In this document: positions 31,513-41,643 of the stretch, piece by piece
Layout: every line of letters begins with the position of its first letter
Position numbering within the stretch: the first letter of the stretch is position 1
Source of the DNA: Lentisphaeria bacterium
GTDB taxonomy: Bacteria; Verrucomicrobiota; Lentisphaeria; Victivallales; Victivallaceae
DNA length: 47,605 nt
Direction: 5' to 3'
Assembly (NCBI GenBank): GCA_017457105.1
Contig: JAFTIA010000063.1
Coordinates: 1 to 47,605 of the forward strand
Notes under the pieces: model-generated
Seen by the model: the letters and a program-made list of their open reading frames with translations, nothing else
Database searches by the model: none
What the model was told of the DNA's origin: nothing
Position numbers and translations under genes: made by a program

Positions 31513-33761
31513 ATCACTCTAAAATTTTATGGTACACCCGCCCCGGCGAAGCATGGACGGATGCACTTCCTCTGGGCAACGGCCGCCTCGGTGCCATGGT
31601 CTATGGCGGCATTGAACAGGAAAAAATCGCCCTTAATGATGATACGCTCTGGAGCAAAACTGCCGTCGAAATCAAAGACAGCAAAGAAGCGATCCAACAC
31701 GCCCGGGAACTGATCCTTCAACGCAAATTTACGGAAGCGGAAGAATTTCTTACAGAAAATTTGTCCGATGGAGATTCCGCCAGTTACCAGCCTGCCGGGG
31801 ATCTTCTGCTGGAATTTCCCGGTATGGATGCGGAGGCGGCTTACCGCCGGGAACTGGATCTGGACAATGCCGTCGCCACGACACGCTTTACGGCAAAAAA
31901 CGGCGTAACATACCTTCGCCGGGCCTTCACCAGTTTCCCGGATCAGGCATTGGTGATCCGGCTGGAAGCGGACAAACCGGGGGCCATTACCTTCCGGGCA
32001 AAACTGGCTTCCCAAATGCTGGGAAAAGTTTCGGAAGATCATGGGGAACTGGTTTTCAGCGGAAATGCTCCGTGGTTCAACCGCAGAGAAGTCCTCCACT
32101 GGACCAGTCCCGCAGGAGAACCGGGGTTGGCTCTGGAAATGCGTCTTTCCGTCCGCACTTCCGGCGGCACTGTCTCCTGCTGCAATGGGGAACTTTGCGT
32201 GGAAAAGGCGAACTGTGCCACGCTGTATCTTACGACCGCCACCGGAGCAAAAATCGCCACCCCGCGCGATCACAAAACGCTGCCGGATTTTGAAGAAATT
32301 CTCGGGCGGCATCTGCAGGATTACAAACGCCTTGCCGACCGCTGTGCCATCACCGTTCCGGAAACGGAAAAGGATCTCCGCCCCACCGATGAACGGCTGG
32401 ACGGCAATCCCACGGCAAGCACTGTGGCACTTCTTTTCCACTACGGGCGGTATCTTATGATCGCAGGTTCCCGCCCCGGCACCCACGCCATGAATTTGCA
32501 GGGGATCTGGAATGACCGGCTTTTCGCACCGTGGGCGGGCAATTATACTGTAAACATCAACCTGGAAATGAATTACTGGCCCGCCGGACCTGCCAATCTG
32601 GCAGAATGTGCAGAGCCGCTGCTTTCCCTGACAGAAAAAATCGCCGCCAACGGCTATGAAGTCGCCCGGAAAAAGTACGGTCTCCCCGGCTGGTGCAGTC
32701 ACCATAATGCCGATGCCTGGGGCTTTGCCGCCATGCCCTCAGGAAGTCCCTCCTGGGCCTTCTGGCCCATGGGCGGTGCATGGCTGTGCTGCGAACTTTA
32801 CCGGCTGTATCTTTTTACGCAGGATCAAACCTTTCTGAAACGGCTGTGGCCGCTCCTGAAAGACTGCGCCCTTTTCCAGAAAGCGTGGCTTTTTGAAAAG
32901 GATGGATACCTTGTGACCGGCCCCTCCACTTCCCCCGAAAATATGTTCAAAGATCCCGCCGCCGGAAAACCTGTGTCCTGCAACGTTGCAAGCATCATGG
33001 ATATTTCCATCATCCGGGATCTCTTCAGCTGTACTGTTGAAGCAGCAAGGATTTTGCAGAAAGAAGATGCTTTTACAGCAGAATTGCCGGAAGTGTGCAA
33101 GCGCCTCCCCTCTCCCCGCATCGGGTCTCTCGGGGAACTTCTGGAGTTTGGAGAACCCCTGGAGGAAGTAGAGATCCGTCACCGGCATCTCTCCCATCTG
33201 TACGGAGCATATCCGGCGGCGGAATTCACCCCGGAAACACCCGAATTGTGGCAGGCTGTACAAACAACCATGGAACGCCGGGGACTTATAAGCACCGGCT
33301 GGGCCATGGCGTGGCGCATGGCTCTCTGGGCCCGTCTCGGGAACGCAAACAATGTTTCCCAAATTCTTCAATTCATGCTGACCAAAGTCCCCCATGACTA
33401 CAAAATCGGTCAAAACGGTGTACAGCGCGGCGGCGTATATGCCAACTGTTTTGACGCCCATCCGCCGTTCCAGATCGACGGGAACTTCGGGGCCGTTGCC
33501 GCCATTGGCGAGTGTCTGGTCCAGAGCCATCTGCGTTCCGGCGGCAAAATAAAGCTGGATCTGCTCCCCGCCCTGATCCGGGAATGGCCGGAAGGCAGTG
33601 TCTGCGGTCTGCGGGCGCAGGGTGGACTTTCGGTGGATCTTGTCTGGAAAGAAAGCAAACTTTCCACGGCAGTCATCACAGCCAGTTATGATACAGAAAT
33701 CGTCTGCGGGGGAAAAATCCTTTCCCTGAAAACAGGGGTTCCTTATACCATCAACGGCTGA
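31506..33761 (+). CDS. Glycoside hydrolase family 95 (alpha-L-fucosidase-like)
   Basis: A 751-residue enzyme without a signal peptide, so probably cytosolic. The N-terminal beta domain opens [27 protein letters not shown]. By comparison with Bifidobacterium AfcA, the Asn pair is N350/N352 ([14 protein letters not shown]), the acid is probably E544 ([10 protein letters not shown]), and the second acidic residue is D658 (FQIDGNFG), with [10 protein letters not shown] (558-567) in between. The usual QEW triad around the acid is altered to GEL, so activity or substrate may differ. It would release fucose or galactose from a short imported glycan. It overlaps the convergent phosphoesterase by 11 bases. 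Confidence 0.9.
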   Translation: MLNHSKILWYTRPGEAWTDALPLGNGRLGAMVYGGIEQEKIALNDDTLWSKTAVEIKDSKEAIQHARELILQRKFTEAEEFLTENLSDGDSASYQPAGDLLLEFPGMDAEAAYRRELDLDNAVATTRFTAKNGVTYLRRAFTSFPDQALVIRLEADKPGAITFRAKLASQMLGKVSEDHGELVFSGNAPWFNRREVLHWTSPAGEPGLALEMRLSVRTSGGTVSCCNGELCVEKANCATLYLTTATGAKIATPRDHKTLPDFEEILGRHLQDYKRLADRCAITVPETEKDLRPTDERLDGNPTASTVALLFHYGRYLMIAGSRPGTHAMNLQGIWNDRLFAPWAGNYTVNINLEMNYWPAGPANLAECAEPLLSLTEKIAANGYEVARKKYGLPGWCSHHNADAWGFAAMPSGSPSWAFWPMGGAWLCCELYRLYLFTQDQTFLKRLWPLLKDCALFQKAWLFEKDGYLVTGPSTSPENMFKDPAAGKPVSCNVASIMDISIIRDLFSCTVEAARILQKEDAFTAELPEVCKRLPSPRIGSLGELLEFGEPLEEVEIRHRHLSHLYGAYPAAEFTPETPELWQAVQTTMERRGLISTGWAMAWRMALWARLGNANNVSQILQFMLTKVPHDYKIGQNGVQRGGVYANCFDAHPPFQIDGNFGAVAAIGECLVQSHLRSGGKIKLDLLPALIREWPEGSVCGLRAQGGLSVDLVWKESKLSTAVITASYDTEIVCGGKILSLKTGVPYTING

Positions 33762-34617
33762 CTGCCGGACAGCGCAGCGTGACCCATGCGATTTCCGGCA
33801 AATCGTAAAGCCGCACGGGCCACGCACTTGTCCCCAGACCGGAGGTGATGAACTGCACACATTTCCCGTGTTTGCGGACACCGCTGCCAAACCAGCCGTT
33901 CCGGTAACGCAGCAAAAGATAACGCTCGCCAAATACCGGCATCCGCAGTTGTCCACGGTGAGTGTGTGCGGAAAAAATCATATCATAGGTATTCCGGACG
34001 CTGTACATTTCTTCCGGATTATGGATCATGCCGTAAACCGGGAACGACCTGTCAAAATCCGCCGGGATCTTCCCCATACGGCACCAGGAATCATCCCTGT
34101 CCGCCACACCGGCGATCTGAAAGGGCTTCCCGTGGATATCCAGCGAAACTCCACTGCCGTCCAGCACCGTAAATCCGGCTTTTTTCAATGCCTTTTCCAC
34201 ATACGCCAGATTTCCGGCTTTTTCAAAGTGAACATCGTGATTTCCGGCAATGGCAAGTGTGCCATATTTACCGTGCCATTTTGACACAGTCTGGCACATA
34301 TTGTCCACTTCCAGCAATGACCGCCGGTCTTTGGCACTCAAGTAATCCCCCAGAAGAAGCACCAGATCCGGCGATTTCTCCCGGATCACCTCCGATACTG
34401 CATCATAAAATCCATTTTCAAAAGACGCCCGTTTGAGGTGCAGATCACCCATCACAGCCACGGTCAATCCGTCATGTTCCGGAGGCAGATTTTCCAGCGT
34501 AACAGTGTACTCATTCACCCGGAAAAAAGATGTTTCGACCCGCGCCATCCGCAGGATCAGCGCGATCACGGTCAGCACCAGAGATGCCAGTAAAATGATT
34601 GTTTTTTTCTTTTTCAT
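33751..34617 (-). CDS. Membrane-anchored metallophosphoesterase
   Basis: A 288-residue protein with one N-terminal hydrophobic anchor ([16 protein letters not shown]) and a calcineurin-like domain outside or at the membrane. Metal motifs: VMGDLHL near 60, LLLGDYL near 85, AGNHDVH near 123, MIHNPE near 205 and SAHTHRGQL near 223. It resembles the YkuE/UDP-lipid hydrolase-like branch; the substrate is not clear. I chose the ATG at 34617, where the anchor begins after four lysines; 34641 is an alternative. Its 3' end overlaps GH95 on the other strand by 11 bases. Confidence 0.85.
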   Translation of the reverse strand: MKKKKTIILLASLVLTVIALILRMARVETSFFRVNEYTVTLENLPPEHDGLTVAVMGDLHLKRASFENGFYDAVSEVIREKSPDLVLLLGDYLSAKDRRSLLEVDNMCQTVSKWHGKYGTLAIAGNHDVHFEKAGNLAYVEKALKKAGFTVLDGSGVSLDIHGKPFQIAGVADRDDSWCRMGKIPADFDRSFPVYGMIHNPEEMYSVRNTYDMIFSAHTHRGQLRMPVFGERYLLLRYRNGWFGSGVRKHGKCVQFITSGLGTSAWPVRLYDLPEIAWVTLRCPAVSR

Positions 34618-34690
34618 AGTACCAATATACACTTCTGGCATGCAAAATGCTAATATTGTTTCAAAAATTCAACAGAAAGGAATCAACCGT

Positions 34691-37267
34691 ATGAATCAGG
34701 AAAAATGGACCAACCGTACCCGGGAAGCCTTGAACAGTGCTTATCAGACTGCCCTGCAGAGGCACCACAGTGAATTGAAGAATATCCACATTCTGCACGC
34801 CCTGCTCCGGCAGCAGGACGGGCTTGCCGCCTCCATTTTGGAGCGGCTCGGAGTCAATTTCCAGCTTTTCAGTGGAAAAGTTGATGAAACATTGAACCGT
34901 CAGCCCGTGGTTTCCGGCCAGCAGGAGGTTTACACCTCCGGCGAACTCAATCGTCTGCTGGCAAACGCTGAAACCCGCATGAAAGAGATGGGCGATGAAT
35001 TTTTGAGTGTGGAACATTTGATGCTGGCTCTGGCTGCCGACCATGGGGACTGTGCCAGACTTTTTCAGTCTGCGGGCATTACGCCGGACAAAATGCTTAT
35101 GGCTCTCCAGGAGATCCGGGGCAATCAGCGTGTGGACAATGCCGATCCCGAAGCCACCTTTGATGTCCTGAAAAAGTATTCCAAAGACCTGACGGAACTT
35201 GCCATGCAGGATAAACTGGACCCCGTTATCGGCAGGGATGACGAGATCCGCCGGGTCATTCAGATCCTCTCCCGCCGTACCAAAAACAACCCTGTCCTCA
35301 TTGGAGAGCCGGGCGTGGGAAAAACCGCCATTGCCGAAGGTCTTGCCCGCCGCATCGTCCGGGGTGATGTGCCGGAAAGTCTGAAAAACCGCCGCCTTGC
35401 CGCGCTGGATATGGGTTCTCTCATTGCCGGAGCCAAGTTCCGCGGCGAATTTGAAGAACGGCTGAAGGCAGTGTTGAAAGAAGTGACTGCCGCCGAAGGA
35501 AAAATCATTCTTTTTATTGATGAACTCCACACCGTGGTAGGTGCGGGGGCCTCCGAAGGTGCCATGGATGCCGGGAATCTCCTGAAACCCATGCTTGCCC
35601 GCGGAGAACTCCACTGCATCGGTGCGACCACACTGGATGAATACCGGAAATATATTGAAAAAGATGCCGCTCTGGAACGGCGTTTCCAATCGGTCATGGT
35701 CAATCCCCCCTCGGTGGAGGACACCATTTCCATCCTGCGGGGGTTGAAAGAACGGTACGAGATCCATCACGGCGTGAAACTCCGGGACAGTGCCCTGGTG
35801 GCGGCAGCCGTGTTGTCCGATAAATACATCGCCGACCGTTTTCTGCCGGATAAAGCCATTGACCTGGTGGACGAAGCCGCCGCCTGTTTGCGGACGGAAA
35901 TCGAAAGTTCCCCCGCTGAACTGGACGAAAATGAACGCCGGGTCATGCAGCTGGAAATCGAGATCACCGGGCTGAAAAAAGAAAAAGATCCCGCCTCCCT
36001 CAAACGCCGGGAATCTCTGGAAGCGGAAGTCGCTGAACTGAAAAGCATCGGCAACGAACTGCGTGCCCGCTGGGACAACGAAAAGAAAGCCATCAGCGAT
36101 CTGCGTACCCTCCGGGAAACACTGGATACCGCCCGCAGCCAGCTGGCAAAGGCAGAACGGGACTACGATCTGGAAAACGCCGCCCGTCTGCGGCACGGCG
36201 TGATCCCCGGTATCGAAAAGCAGCTTGCCGATGCGGAAGCCTATTTGAAAGACAACAGCAAAAACCGTCTGCTCAAAGAGGAAGTTGACGATGAAGATAT
36301 CGCCCGCATCATCAGCCGGTGGACCGGGATCCCCATTACCAAACTTGTCCAGAGCGAAAAGGAAAAACTCCTGCACCTCAATGAGTCGCTCCACGCCCGG
36401 GTGGTGGGGCAGGATGAAGCCGTGACCGCCGTGGCGGATGCGGTCCTCCGTGCCCGTGCCAATCTGCAGGATCCAAACCGGCCCATTGCCAGTTTTATCT
36501 TCCTGGGCCCCACCGGGGTGGGCAAAACGGAACTGGCGCGGGCTCTGGCGGAAGATCTCTTTGATGATGAACGGGCCATGGTCCGGATCGATATGTCTGA
36601 ATATATGGAAAAATTCAGCGTATCCCGGCTGGTGGGGGCACCTCCCGGATATGTGGGTTACGAAGAGGGCGGGCAACTTACCGAAGCCGTCCGCCGCCGC
36701 CCCTACTCGGTCGTTTTGTTTGATGAGATCGAGAAGGCGCACCCGGATGTATTCAACATCCTGCTTCAGGTTCTGGAAGACGGCCGCATCACCGATTCCC
36801 AGGGGCGGACGGTCTCTTTCAAGAACACCATCATCATCATGACCAGCAATCTGGGGAGTCCTCAAATTCTGGAACACCGGGGGAGTGCCGAAGATCTGCG
36901 GCAGGAACTTGCCGCTGAACTGCGCCGCCATTTCCGGCCGGAATTCCTCAACCGTGTGGATGAAACGCTGATCTTCCACCGGCTGGAGGAATCCCAGATG
37001 GTGGCGATTCTTGACATCCAGCTGAAACGCTTTGCCGACCGGCTGCAGGATCAGAATATCGGCTTTGTCATTTCGGATGAAGCAAAGAAATTCATCGCCC
37101 GGGACGGATACGATCCGGCTTTCGGCGCACGCCCCCTCAAACGGGCTGTGATCCGCAATCTGGAAACGCCCGCCTCCCGGCTGCTGATCAGCGGCGAACT
37201 GGCTCCCGGCATGACACTGGATGTCTCCGTAAAGGAGAATGCCCTCGTGCTTGCCGCAAAAGCGTAA
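34691..37267 (+). CDS. clpB: ATP-dependent chaperone ClpB
   Basis: An 858-residue Hsp100 disaggregase working with DnaK. N-domain 1-145 with the Clp repeat ([10 protein letters not shown]); first AAA+ module with Walker A GEPGVGKT (205-212) and [12 protein letters not shown]; a coiled-coil middle domain near 410-530, the ClpB hallmark; second AAA+ with GPTGVGKT (606-613), [11 protein letters not shown] and the GARPLKR sensor. No ClpP-binding loop expected. ATG at 34691 has AAGGA 9 bases upstream and gives the usual ClpB length; longer upstream starts would cross the divergent gene's control region. No CIRCE or clear sigma32 element seen in the 73-base gap. Confidence 0.96.
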   Translation: MNQEKWTNRTREALNSAYQTALQRHHSELKNIHILHALLRQQDGLAASILERLGVNFQLFSGKVDETLNRQPVVSGQQEVYTSGELNRLLANAETRMKEMGDEFLSVEHLMLALAADHGDCARLFQSAGITPDKMLMALQEIRGNQRVDNADPEATFDVLKKYSKDLTELAMQDKLDPVIGRDDEIRRVIQILSRRTKNNPVLIGEPGVGKTAIAEGLARRIVRGDVPESLKNRRLAALDMGSLIAGAKFRGEFEERLKAVLKEVTAAEGKIILFIDELHTVVGAGASEGAMDAGNLLKPMLARGELHCIGATTLDEYRKYIEKDAALERRFQSVMVNPPSVEDTISILRGLKERYEIHHGVKLRDSALVAAAVLSDKYIADRFLPDKAIDLVDEAAACLRTEIESSPAELDENERRVMQLEIEITGLKKEKDPASLKRRESLEAEVAELKSIGNELRARWDNEKKAISDLRTLRETLDTARSQLAKAERDYDLENAARLRHGVIPGIEKQLADAEAYLKDNSKNRLLKEEVDDEDIARIISRWTGIPITKLVQSEKEKLLHLNESLHARVVGQDEAVTAVADAVLRARANLQDPNRPIASFIFLGPTGVGKTELARALAEDLFDDERAMVRIDMSEYMEKFSVSRLVGAPPGYVGYEEGGQLTEAVRRRPYSVVLFDEIEKAHPDVFNILLQVLEDGRITDSQGRTVSFKNTIIIMTSNLGSPQILEHRGSAEDLRQELAAELRRHFRPEFLNRVDETLIFHRLEESQMVAILDIQLKRFADRLQDQNIGFVISDEAKKFIARDGYDPAFGARPLKRAVIRNLETPASRLLISGELAPGMTLDVSVKENALVLAAKA

Positions 37268-37306
37268 GACAACACTTTTTTCAGCGCTTTTTCATGCTTG
37301 AAACGA

Positions 37307-37335
37307 TTGACAATATGCCATATCGGTGCTATCTT
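37307..37335 (+). promoter_or_regulatory. Promoter of ftsQ, possibly giving a leaderless message
   Basis: TTGACA (37307-37312), 17-base spacer, TATCTT (37330-37335). A start 6-8 bases after the -10 falls at 37341-37343, right at the ATG, and there is no Shine-Dalgarno beyond a lone GAG. Confidence 0.6.
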
Positions 37336-37342
37336 TTGAGAT

Positions 37343-38146
37343 ATGGAAAAGCGCGCGAAAAAAAACAATGTCCAATCCGGGAAAAAAGCCGTCAACAGCT
37401 TCATCTGGCTGTTGGTGGCGATCCTGTTGTGTCTTGTTCTGGCGGGGTTGGGGATCTACTTTGCGGGCAACTGGTTCTTTTTCCAAAACCGCCATTTCAC
37501 CTTCCGGGTCTTTGATCTGCGGGAAGAGGGCCCGGGCTACTGGGGGAACAAGCACGCCCTTTTGATGAAACGCATCGGGATCACGGCAAACAAGGATAAT
37601 CTGTGGAAGATCGATCCGGCGAAAGTCCGTTCCCGTGTTCTGGCGATCCCTTCTATTTCCAGTTGTGAAGTCCGGCGAATACTGCCGGATACATTGAAAA
37701 TCACCATTTCCGAACGCATCCCGAGGGCGGCCATAGAAAACCCCAGTTCCCCCCGCGTCCTTGCCGCAGACGGAACTGTTTTGAACCGCTATGAATCCCT
37801 TGCCATGCCGGGAGCATTGCCGGTCATTACCGGCTTCGGGTTTTCCAAAATCCCGGCTCCCGGCGGCAAATGCCCCGCCGCCGATAATGCCTTGAAACTT
37901 CTGAATGAGTGTCTGCGGAACTATCCGGATATTTCCATTATTTACATCAATATCGCCCGGAAAGACCGCATGGAGTGCTTTTTGCGTTACCGGAACCGGC
38001 GCACTTACCGGGCGATCCTGCCTGCGGAAGGCAGATTCGATTACCTCTTGAGTGCCTTGCAAAGCACCATTATCGATGTCCTGAAAAACAACGATCCCCG
38101 GACAACATTTGATCTCTCCTACCGGGGACAGGTGGTCATCCGTTAA
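37343..38146 (+). CDS. ftsQ: FtsQ/DivIB-type cell division protein
   Basis: A 267-residue bitopic membrane protein: short Lys-rich cytosolic tail, helix near 20-45 (FIWLLVAILLCLVLAGLGIYF), then a POTRA-like domain with DNLWKIDPAKVRSRVLAIPSISSCEVRRILPDTLKITISERIP near 85-130, the FtsQ signature. It links early and late divisome parts and binds FtsB/FtsL. It lies outside any cell-wall cluster, next to clpB, which is unusual. The ATG has almost no ribosome site. The end overlaps the convergent methyltransferase by 11 bases. Confidence 0.85.
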   Translation: MEKRAKKNNVQSGKKAVNSFIWLLVAILLCLVLAGLGIYFAGNWFFFQNRHFTFRVFDLREEGPGYWGNKHALLMKRIGITANKDNLWKIDPAKVRSRVLAIPSISSCEVRRILPDTLKITISERIPRAAIENPSSPRVLAADGTVLNRYESLAMPGALPVITGFGFSKIPAPGGKCPAADNALKLLNECLRNYPDISIIYINIARKDRMECFLRYRNRRTYRAILPAEGRFDYLLSALQSTIIDVLKNNDPRTTFDLSYRGQVVIR

Positions 38147-38618
38147 GTTTATCCTGCGCTGCAAGAATAGAGCAGACGATGGCTGCCGCCGCATTGCCCA
38201 CATTGATGGAACTCTTCTCCCCGAACATGGGGATCCCTATACATCCATCCACTTCCGCCAGTGTTTCTGCGGAAACACCCAGTGCTTCATTGCCCAGTAC
38301 AATGGCAAGGGGATAACAATACTCCTGCCGCCAAACCGGCACACTTGTTTCATTCCATTCCGCCGCTAAAATCTGGCGGACCCCTTCGGCACGGAGCCGG
38401 CGCACAGCATCCAGCGAAGACCGGCACCAGCGGCACCGCACCATGGTATCGGTCCCCATGGCAGTTTTGGCAAGTTTGGGGTGGGGCGGACAGGGAGTGT
38501 ATCCGCAACAGATGACCTCCCTCGCCCGGACAGCCTCGGCAATACGGAGAATATTCCCCACATTATGCGCACTGCGCAAACGGTCAAGAACCAGTGTGAT
38601 TTCCGGTGGATTTTTCAC
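38136..38618 (-). CDS. SpoU/TrmH-family RNA 2'-O-ribose methyltransferase, minimal form
   Basis: A 160-residue SPOUT methyltransferase. Motif 1 (NPPEITLVLDRLRSAHNVGNILRIAEA) begins near residue 3; motifs 2-3 are AIVLGNEALGVSAETL and IPMFGEKSSINVGNAAAAIV, which form the SAM knot. It would 2'-O-methylate a tRNA or rRNA. No substrate-binding extension is present. The start is GTG at 38618 overlapping the upstream stop (GTGA), with GGGGTG about 6 bases upstream; longer forms would lie inside the neighbouring gene. Confidence 0.85.
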   Translation of the reverse strand: MKNPPEITLVLDRLRSAHNVGNILRIAEAVRAREVICCGYTPCPPHPKLAKTAMGTDTMVRCRWCRSSLDAVRRLRAEGVRQILAAEWNETSVPVWRQEYCYPLAIVLGNEALGVSAETLAEVDGCIGIPMFGEKSSINVGNAAAAIVCSILAAQDKLNG

Positions 38619-39898
38619 TTTTTCACCCCATTTCTGCAGTTCCGGAAAAACATATATCCGGCAGAAAATCCGCCTCCGGCCAAAATGATCCCTCCGGCGA
38701 CCCAATACCAGACAACCGGAAAATCATTCTCTTCCGGAGGCAGAAAAGAAAGATTGCGCCGCCCTTTCCCCACCAGACAACGCACCTGTTTTTCCGGCAG
38801 GTGCCGGGGAAATTCTCCGGGACCGGCTTTTCTGCCGTAAGCAAGTTTCAGAAGATTTTCAGCCGGAGCTTCCGTCACCAGCTCCAACCGGGGACCTTCG
38901 GCGGAAAATTCCATATCGTCAAGAGGGGACTTGTCCCGGTTGTCGATATGCAATTCGTAATACCGGAAGCGGCTTTCCGGAATACTGACTTGCAAAAGAT
39001 CACCGGGAGCGATCCTGGAAAAAGTCCCCTCGCCCAGCAAAGTCATATCCACCGGATTGCTGCCGCCGTAAATTTTGACCTGCCGGAAGAGAAAAGGCGT
39101 CCGGGACGACATCCTGACCCCGGTAAGAGGAACAAGAGGGGCCTGAATGGAAATAATGGAAAGGTGATCCGCATGATCCACCTGATATTCCAGAGAGTAA
39201 CGGTTGATCAGAGGTGCGATTTCTTTACAGGTTTCTTTCCGGGAAAGCCGGATCCGCACATCTGTCAACTCTTCGGTACACCATGCTTCATTGATGGTAT
39301 CATCGGGGCGCAGGATCTTTTGCGGCAAATCCTGTCCGGGCGAAAATTCAACCGTCAATTCCGCCTGCGCCGGAGCGAAAAACTCCACCATATTCCGCAC
39401 CATGGGATAGGGCGGGGCAAAGGAAAAAACAGAAGCCCTGTCCAGAACTTTCCGCTCCTTTCCGGAAGGCATCCTGGCGGTGACACAAAGGAATTTGGCA
39501 AAATAGGCATTCCCCGGCCAGATTTCCAGCGTATAGGGGCCGGGCGACAGTTTTCCCCGGGTCCTGATGAGTCCGGTATTTCCGCCTGTCATGGCAAGTT
39601 CCGCCTCCACCGGCACACGCCGGGTCTTCCGCACCTCGCCGGAACTCTTCCGCACCACAAACCTTACCGGCTCCCCGGAATCGGTAAAAACACGACATTC
39701 CCGCAAAGGATTGCCCGCTTGCGTCAAAATTTCCGCATCCAGTTCAATGATCCCCCCCATGCCGTCCTTGACTGCAGCAGAGGACATCCGCACAGTTTTG
39801 ACAAAGGGGAAAAAGCTTAAATCCGCCTCTTTCCCCTCTGCCGCAAGGCAAAACACTGCCAAAAGACCGGCAAAAGCCCCCCGGATCCAATGCATCAT
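38615..39898 (-). CDS. Exported membrane-anchored protein of unknown function
   Basis: A 427-residue protein with a signal peptide (MMHWIRGAFAGLLAVFCLAAEG), beta-rich body and one C-terminal helix (VVWYWVAGGIILAGGGF) followed by a short basic tail (RNCRNGVKK), so the bulk faces the periplasm. RYYELHIDNRDKSPLDDMEF near 300 recalls the DUF3999 family, but I hold this loosely. Its start overlaps the metY stop (ATGA) and its stop overlaps the methyltransferase start, so it sits in the middle of a three-gene coupled unit. Confidence 0.75.
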   Translation of the reverse strand: MMHWIRGAFAGLLAVFCLAAEGKEADLSFFPFVKTVRMSSAAVKDGMGGIIELDAEILTQAGNPLRECRVFTDSGEPVRFVVRKSSGEVRKTRRVPVEAELAMTGGNTGLIRTRGKLSPGPYTLEIWPGNAYFAKFLCVTARMPSGKERKVLDRASVFSFAPPYPMVRNMVEFFAPAQAELTVEFSPGQDLPQKILRPDDTINEAWCTEELTDVRIRLSRKETCKEIAPLINRYSLEYQVDHADHLSIISIQAPLVPLTGVRMSSRTPFLFRQVKIYGGSNPVDMTLLGEGTFSRIAPGDLLQVSIPESRFRYYELHIDNRDKSPLDDMEFSAEGPRLELVTEAPAENLLKLAYGRKAGPGEFPRHLPEKQVRCLVGKGRRNLSFLPPEENDFPVVWYWVAGGIILAGGGFSAGYMFFRNCRNGVKK

Positions 39899-41172
39899 AT
39901 CTTGTTCAACGCCTGATCAAAGTCGGCAATGATGTCATCGATATGCTCGATCCCCACGGAAACACGGATCAGATCCGGGGATACCCCGGCGGCGATCTGT
40001 TCGGCTTCCGAAAGCTGACGGTGCGTCATGGATGCCGGATGAAGGACGCAGGTACGCACATCCGCCACATGGACCACAATAGCCGCCAGTTTGAGAGCAT
40101 TCATCACCACTTCCCCGGCCGCCTTGCCGCCCTTCACGCCGAAGCAGAGGACACCGGATGCACCTTTGGGCATATATTTCAACTGCATGGCATGTTCGGG
40201 ACTGTCTTCCAACCCGGGGTAATTGACCCAGCCCACATTGGGGTGTTGGACAAGGAATTTGGCAAGAGCCAGAGCGTTGGAGCTGTGGCGTTCCATACGG
40301 AGTGCCAGGGTTTCCGTCCCCATATTGGTGAGATAAGCGTTGAAGGGGGCGGCGGGGACACCGTAATCCCGCACCAGCTGGACACGGAGTTTCACAGAGA
40401 AAGGTGCCGCCGCAAAATCTTTGGCATAAATCAGCCCGTGATAACTGGGATCCGGTTCGGTAAACCCTGCAAAACGGCCGGAAACAGCCCAGTCAAAACC
40501 GCCCTTTTCCACCACGATCCCGCCCACGCTGCTGGCATGACCATCCAGATACTTGGTGGTGGAGTGCGTAACAAAATCCGCCCCGTGCGCCAGAGGATTG
40601 CAGAGATAGGGCGTGGGGAAGGTGTTATCCACGATCAGCGGGATGTGGAAAGCATGTGCCGCCGCCGCAAACCGCTCGATATCAAGCACCACCAAAGCGG
40701 GATTCGCAAGAACTTCCGCAAAGACAGCCTTGGTATTGGGCTGGATCGCCGCCCGGATCGCCGCTTCATCCGCATCCGGAGCAATAAAGGTAAAGGTGAT
40801 CCCGCACTTTTTCAGGGTATTGGTAAAAAGAGACACCGTCCCGCCGTACAAACTGGAAACTGCCACCACATGATCCCCGGCTTCCGCCAGATTCATCAGA
40901 GTCATGGCATTGGCGGCCTGCCCGGAAGAAAGGGCAACTGCCGCCACGCCGCCTTCCATATCGGCGATCTTGCGCTCAAAGGCATCCACCGTGGGATTGG
41001 CAAGGCGGGAATAGAAAAAGCCTTCCCGTTTCAGGTCGAAAAGATCTGCAACACTCTGGGCATCATCGTATTTGAATGTGGTGCTCTGATACAGGGGCAG
41101 GACCCGTGCTTCCCCGTTGCCGGGTACATAACCGGACTGCACCGCTTTGGTTTCCATCTTCCAGTTTTTCAT
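39895..41172 (-). CDS. metY: O-acetylhomoserine sulfhydrylase
   Basis: A 425-residue PLP enzyme making homocysteine from O-acetylhomoserine and sulfide. Seen: YQSTTFKYDDA near 28, GVAAVALSSGQAANAMTL near 80 (cofactor loop), the PLP Asp in LIVDNTFPTP, and the Schiff-base Lys in THSTTKYLDGHASSVGG near 205. The C-terminal domain is complete. ATG at 41172 has AAGGAGG 5 bases before it; the extra upstream codons in frame back to 41220 lie in the leader. First gene of the coupled metY/exported/methyltransferase unit. Confidence 0.93.
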   Translation of the reverse strand: MKNWKMETKAVQSGYVPGNGEARVLPLYQSTTFKYDDAQSVADLFDLKREGFFYSRLANPTVDAFERKIADMEGGVAAVALSSGQAANAMTLMNLAEAGDHVVAVSSLYGGTVSLFTNTLKKCGITFTFIAPDADEAAIRAAIQPNTKAVFAEVLANPALVVLDIERFAAAAHAFHIPLIVDNTFPTPYLCNPLAHGADFVTHSTTKYLDGHASSVGGIVVEKGGFDWAVSGRFAGFTEPDPSYHGLIYAKDFAAAPFSVKLRVQLVRDYGVPAAPFNAYLTNMGTETLALRMERHSSNALALAKFLVQHPNVGWVNYPGLEDSPEHAMQLKYMPKGASGVLCFGVKGGKAAGEVVMNALKLAAIVVHVADVRTCVLHPASMTHRQLSEAEQIAAGVSPDLIRVSVGIEHIDDIIADFDQALNKI

Positions 41173-41222
41173 AAAATCCTCCTTCGGTATTCTGAAGATT
41201 TGAAAAGAATCCAACACCATGT

Positions 41223-41251
41223 AATGTAATCTCCAAAATACAGGATTTCAA
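41223..41251 (-). promoter_or_regulatory. Promoter of the metY unit
   Basis: Minus strand: TTGAAA (41246-41251), 17-base spacer, TACATT (41223-41228), with a leader of about 45 bases. It faces away from the ptsH promoter 21 bases further on. Confidence 0.65.
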
Positions 41252-41271
41252 GTAAAACTCCCCTAAAAAGA

Positions 41272-41299
41272 TTGCAAAATCCTTTTTCTGTGCTATATT
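41272..41299 (+). promoter_or_regulatory. Promoter of ptsH-ptsI
   Basis: TTGCAA (41272-41277), 16-base spacer, TATATT (41294-41299). The transcript should start near 41306, about 60 bases before the ATG at 41368. Confidence 0.7.
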
Positions 41300-41367
41300 A
41301 ATAAAATACAATTTTAAAAATTTGTGTGATTTCCGGGTTTCCTGAAAACAAAAAAACAGGTGGAGAG

Positions 41368-41640
41368 ATGAAACGCGTCGAGGTCGAAGTTAAGGTTCTG
41401 AACGCACTGGGTCTTCATGCCCGTCCTGCGTCCCAACTGGTCCGGCTGGCAAATACTTTTCAGTCCACCATCACGCTGATCCACCCCTCCGGCAGCGGGA
41501 ACTGCAAAAGCGTTCTGGATCTCCTCATGCTGGCAGCAGGGCACGATACAGCCATGAAACTGGTTGCCGAAGGTGCCGATGCAGAAGCGGCGGCACAAGC
41601 CATCAGCGGACTTTTTCAGAATAAATTCGGAGAGGAATAA
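41368..41640 (+). CDS. ptsH: HPr phosphocarrier protein
   Basis: A 90-residue PTS carrier. H17 in GLHARPAS is the phosphorylation site used by enzyme I. S48 in NCKSVLDLL matches the regulatory serine of HPr proteins phosphorylated by HPr kinase, so this HPr could be regulated as in Firmicutes and some Gram-negatives. GGTGGAGAG just before the ATG. The stop is 3 bases before ptsI. No enzyme II is coded nearby, so the pathway may be mainly regulatory. Confidence 0.95.
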   Translation: MKRVEVEVKVLNALGLHARPASQLVRLANTFQSTITLIHPSGSGNCKSVLDLLMLAAGHDTAMKLVAEGADAEAAAQAISGLFQNKFGEE

Positions 41641-41643
41641 GTT

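Noticed and set aside
34618-34690. CIRCE or sigma32 element before clpB
   Set aside because: The gap has no TTAGCACTC-N9-GAGTGCTAA pattern and no clear heat-shock promoter.
34661-36979. Long minus-strand open frame opposite clpB
   Set aside because: Antisense shadow of a clear ClpB; no recognisable domain.
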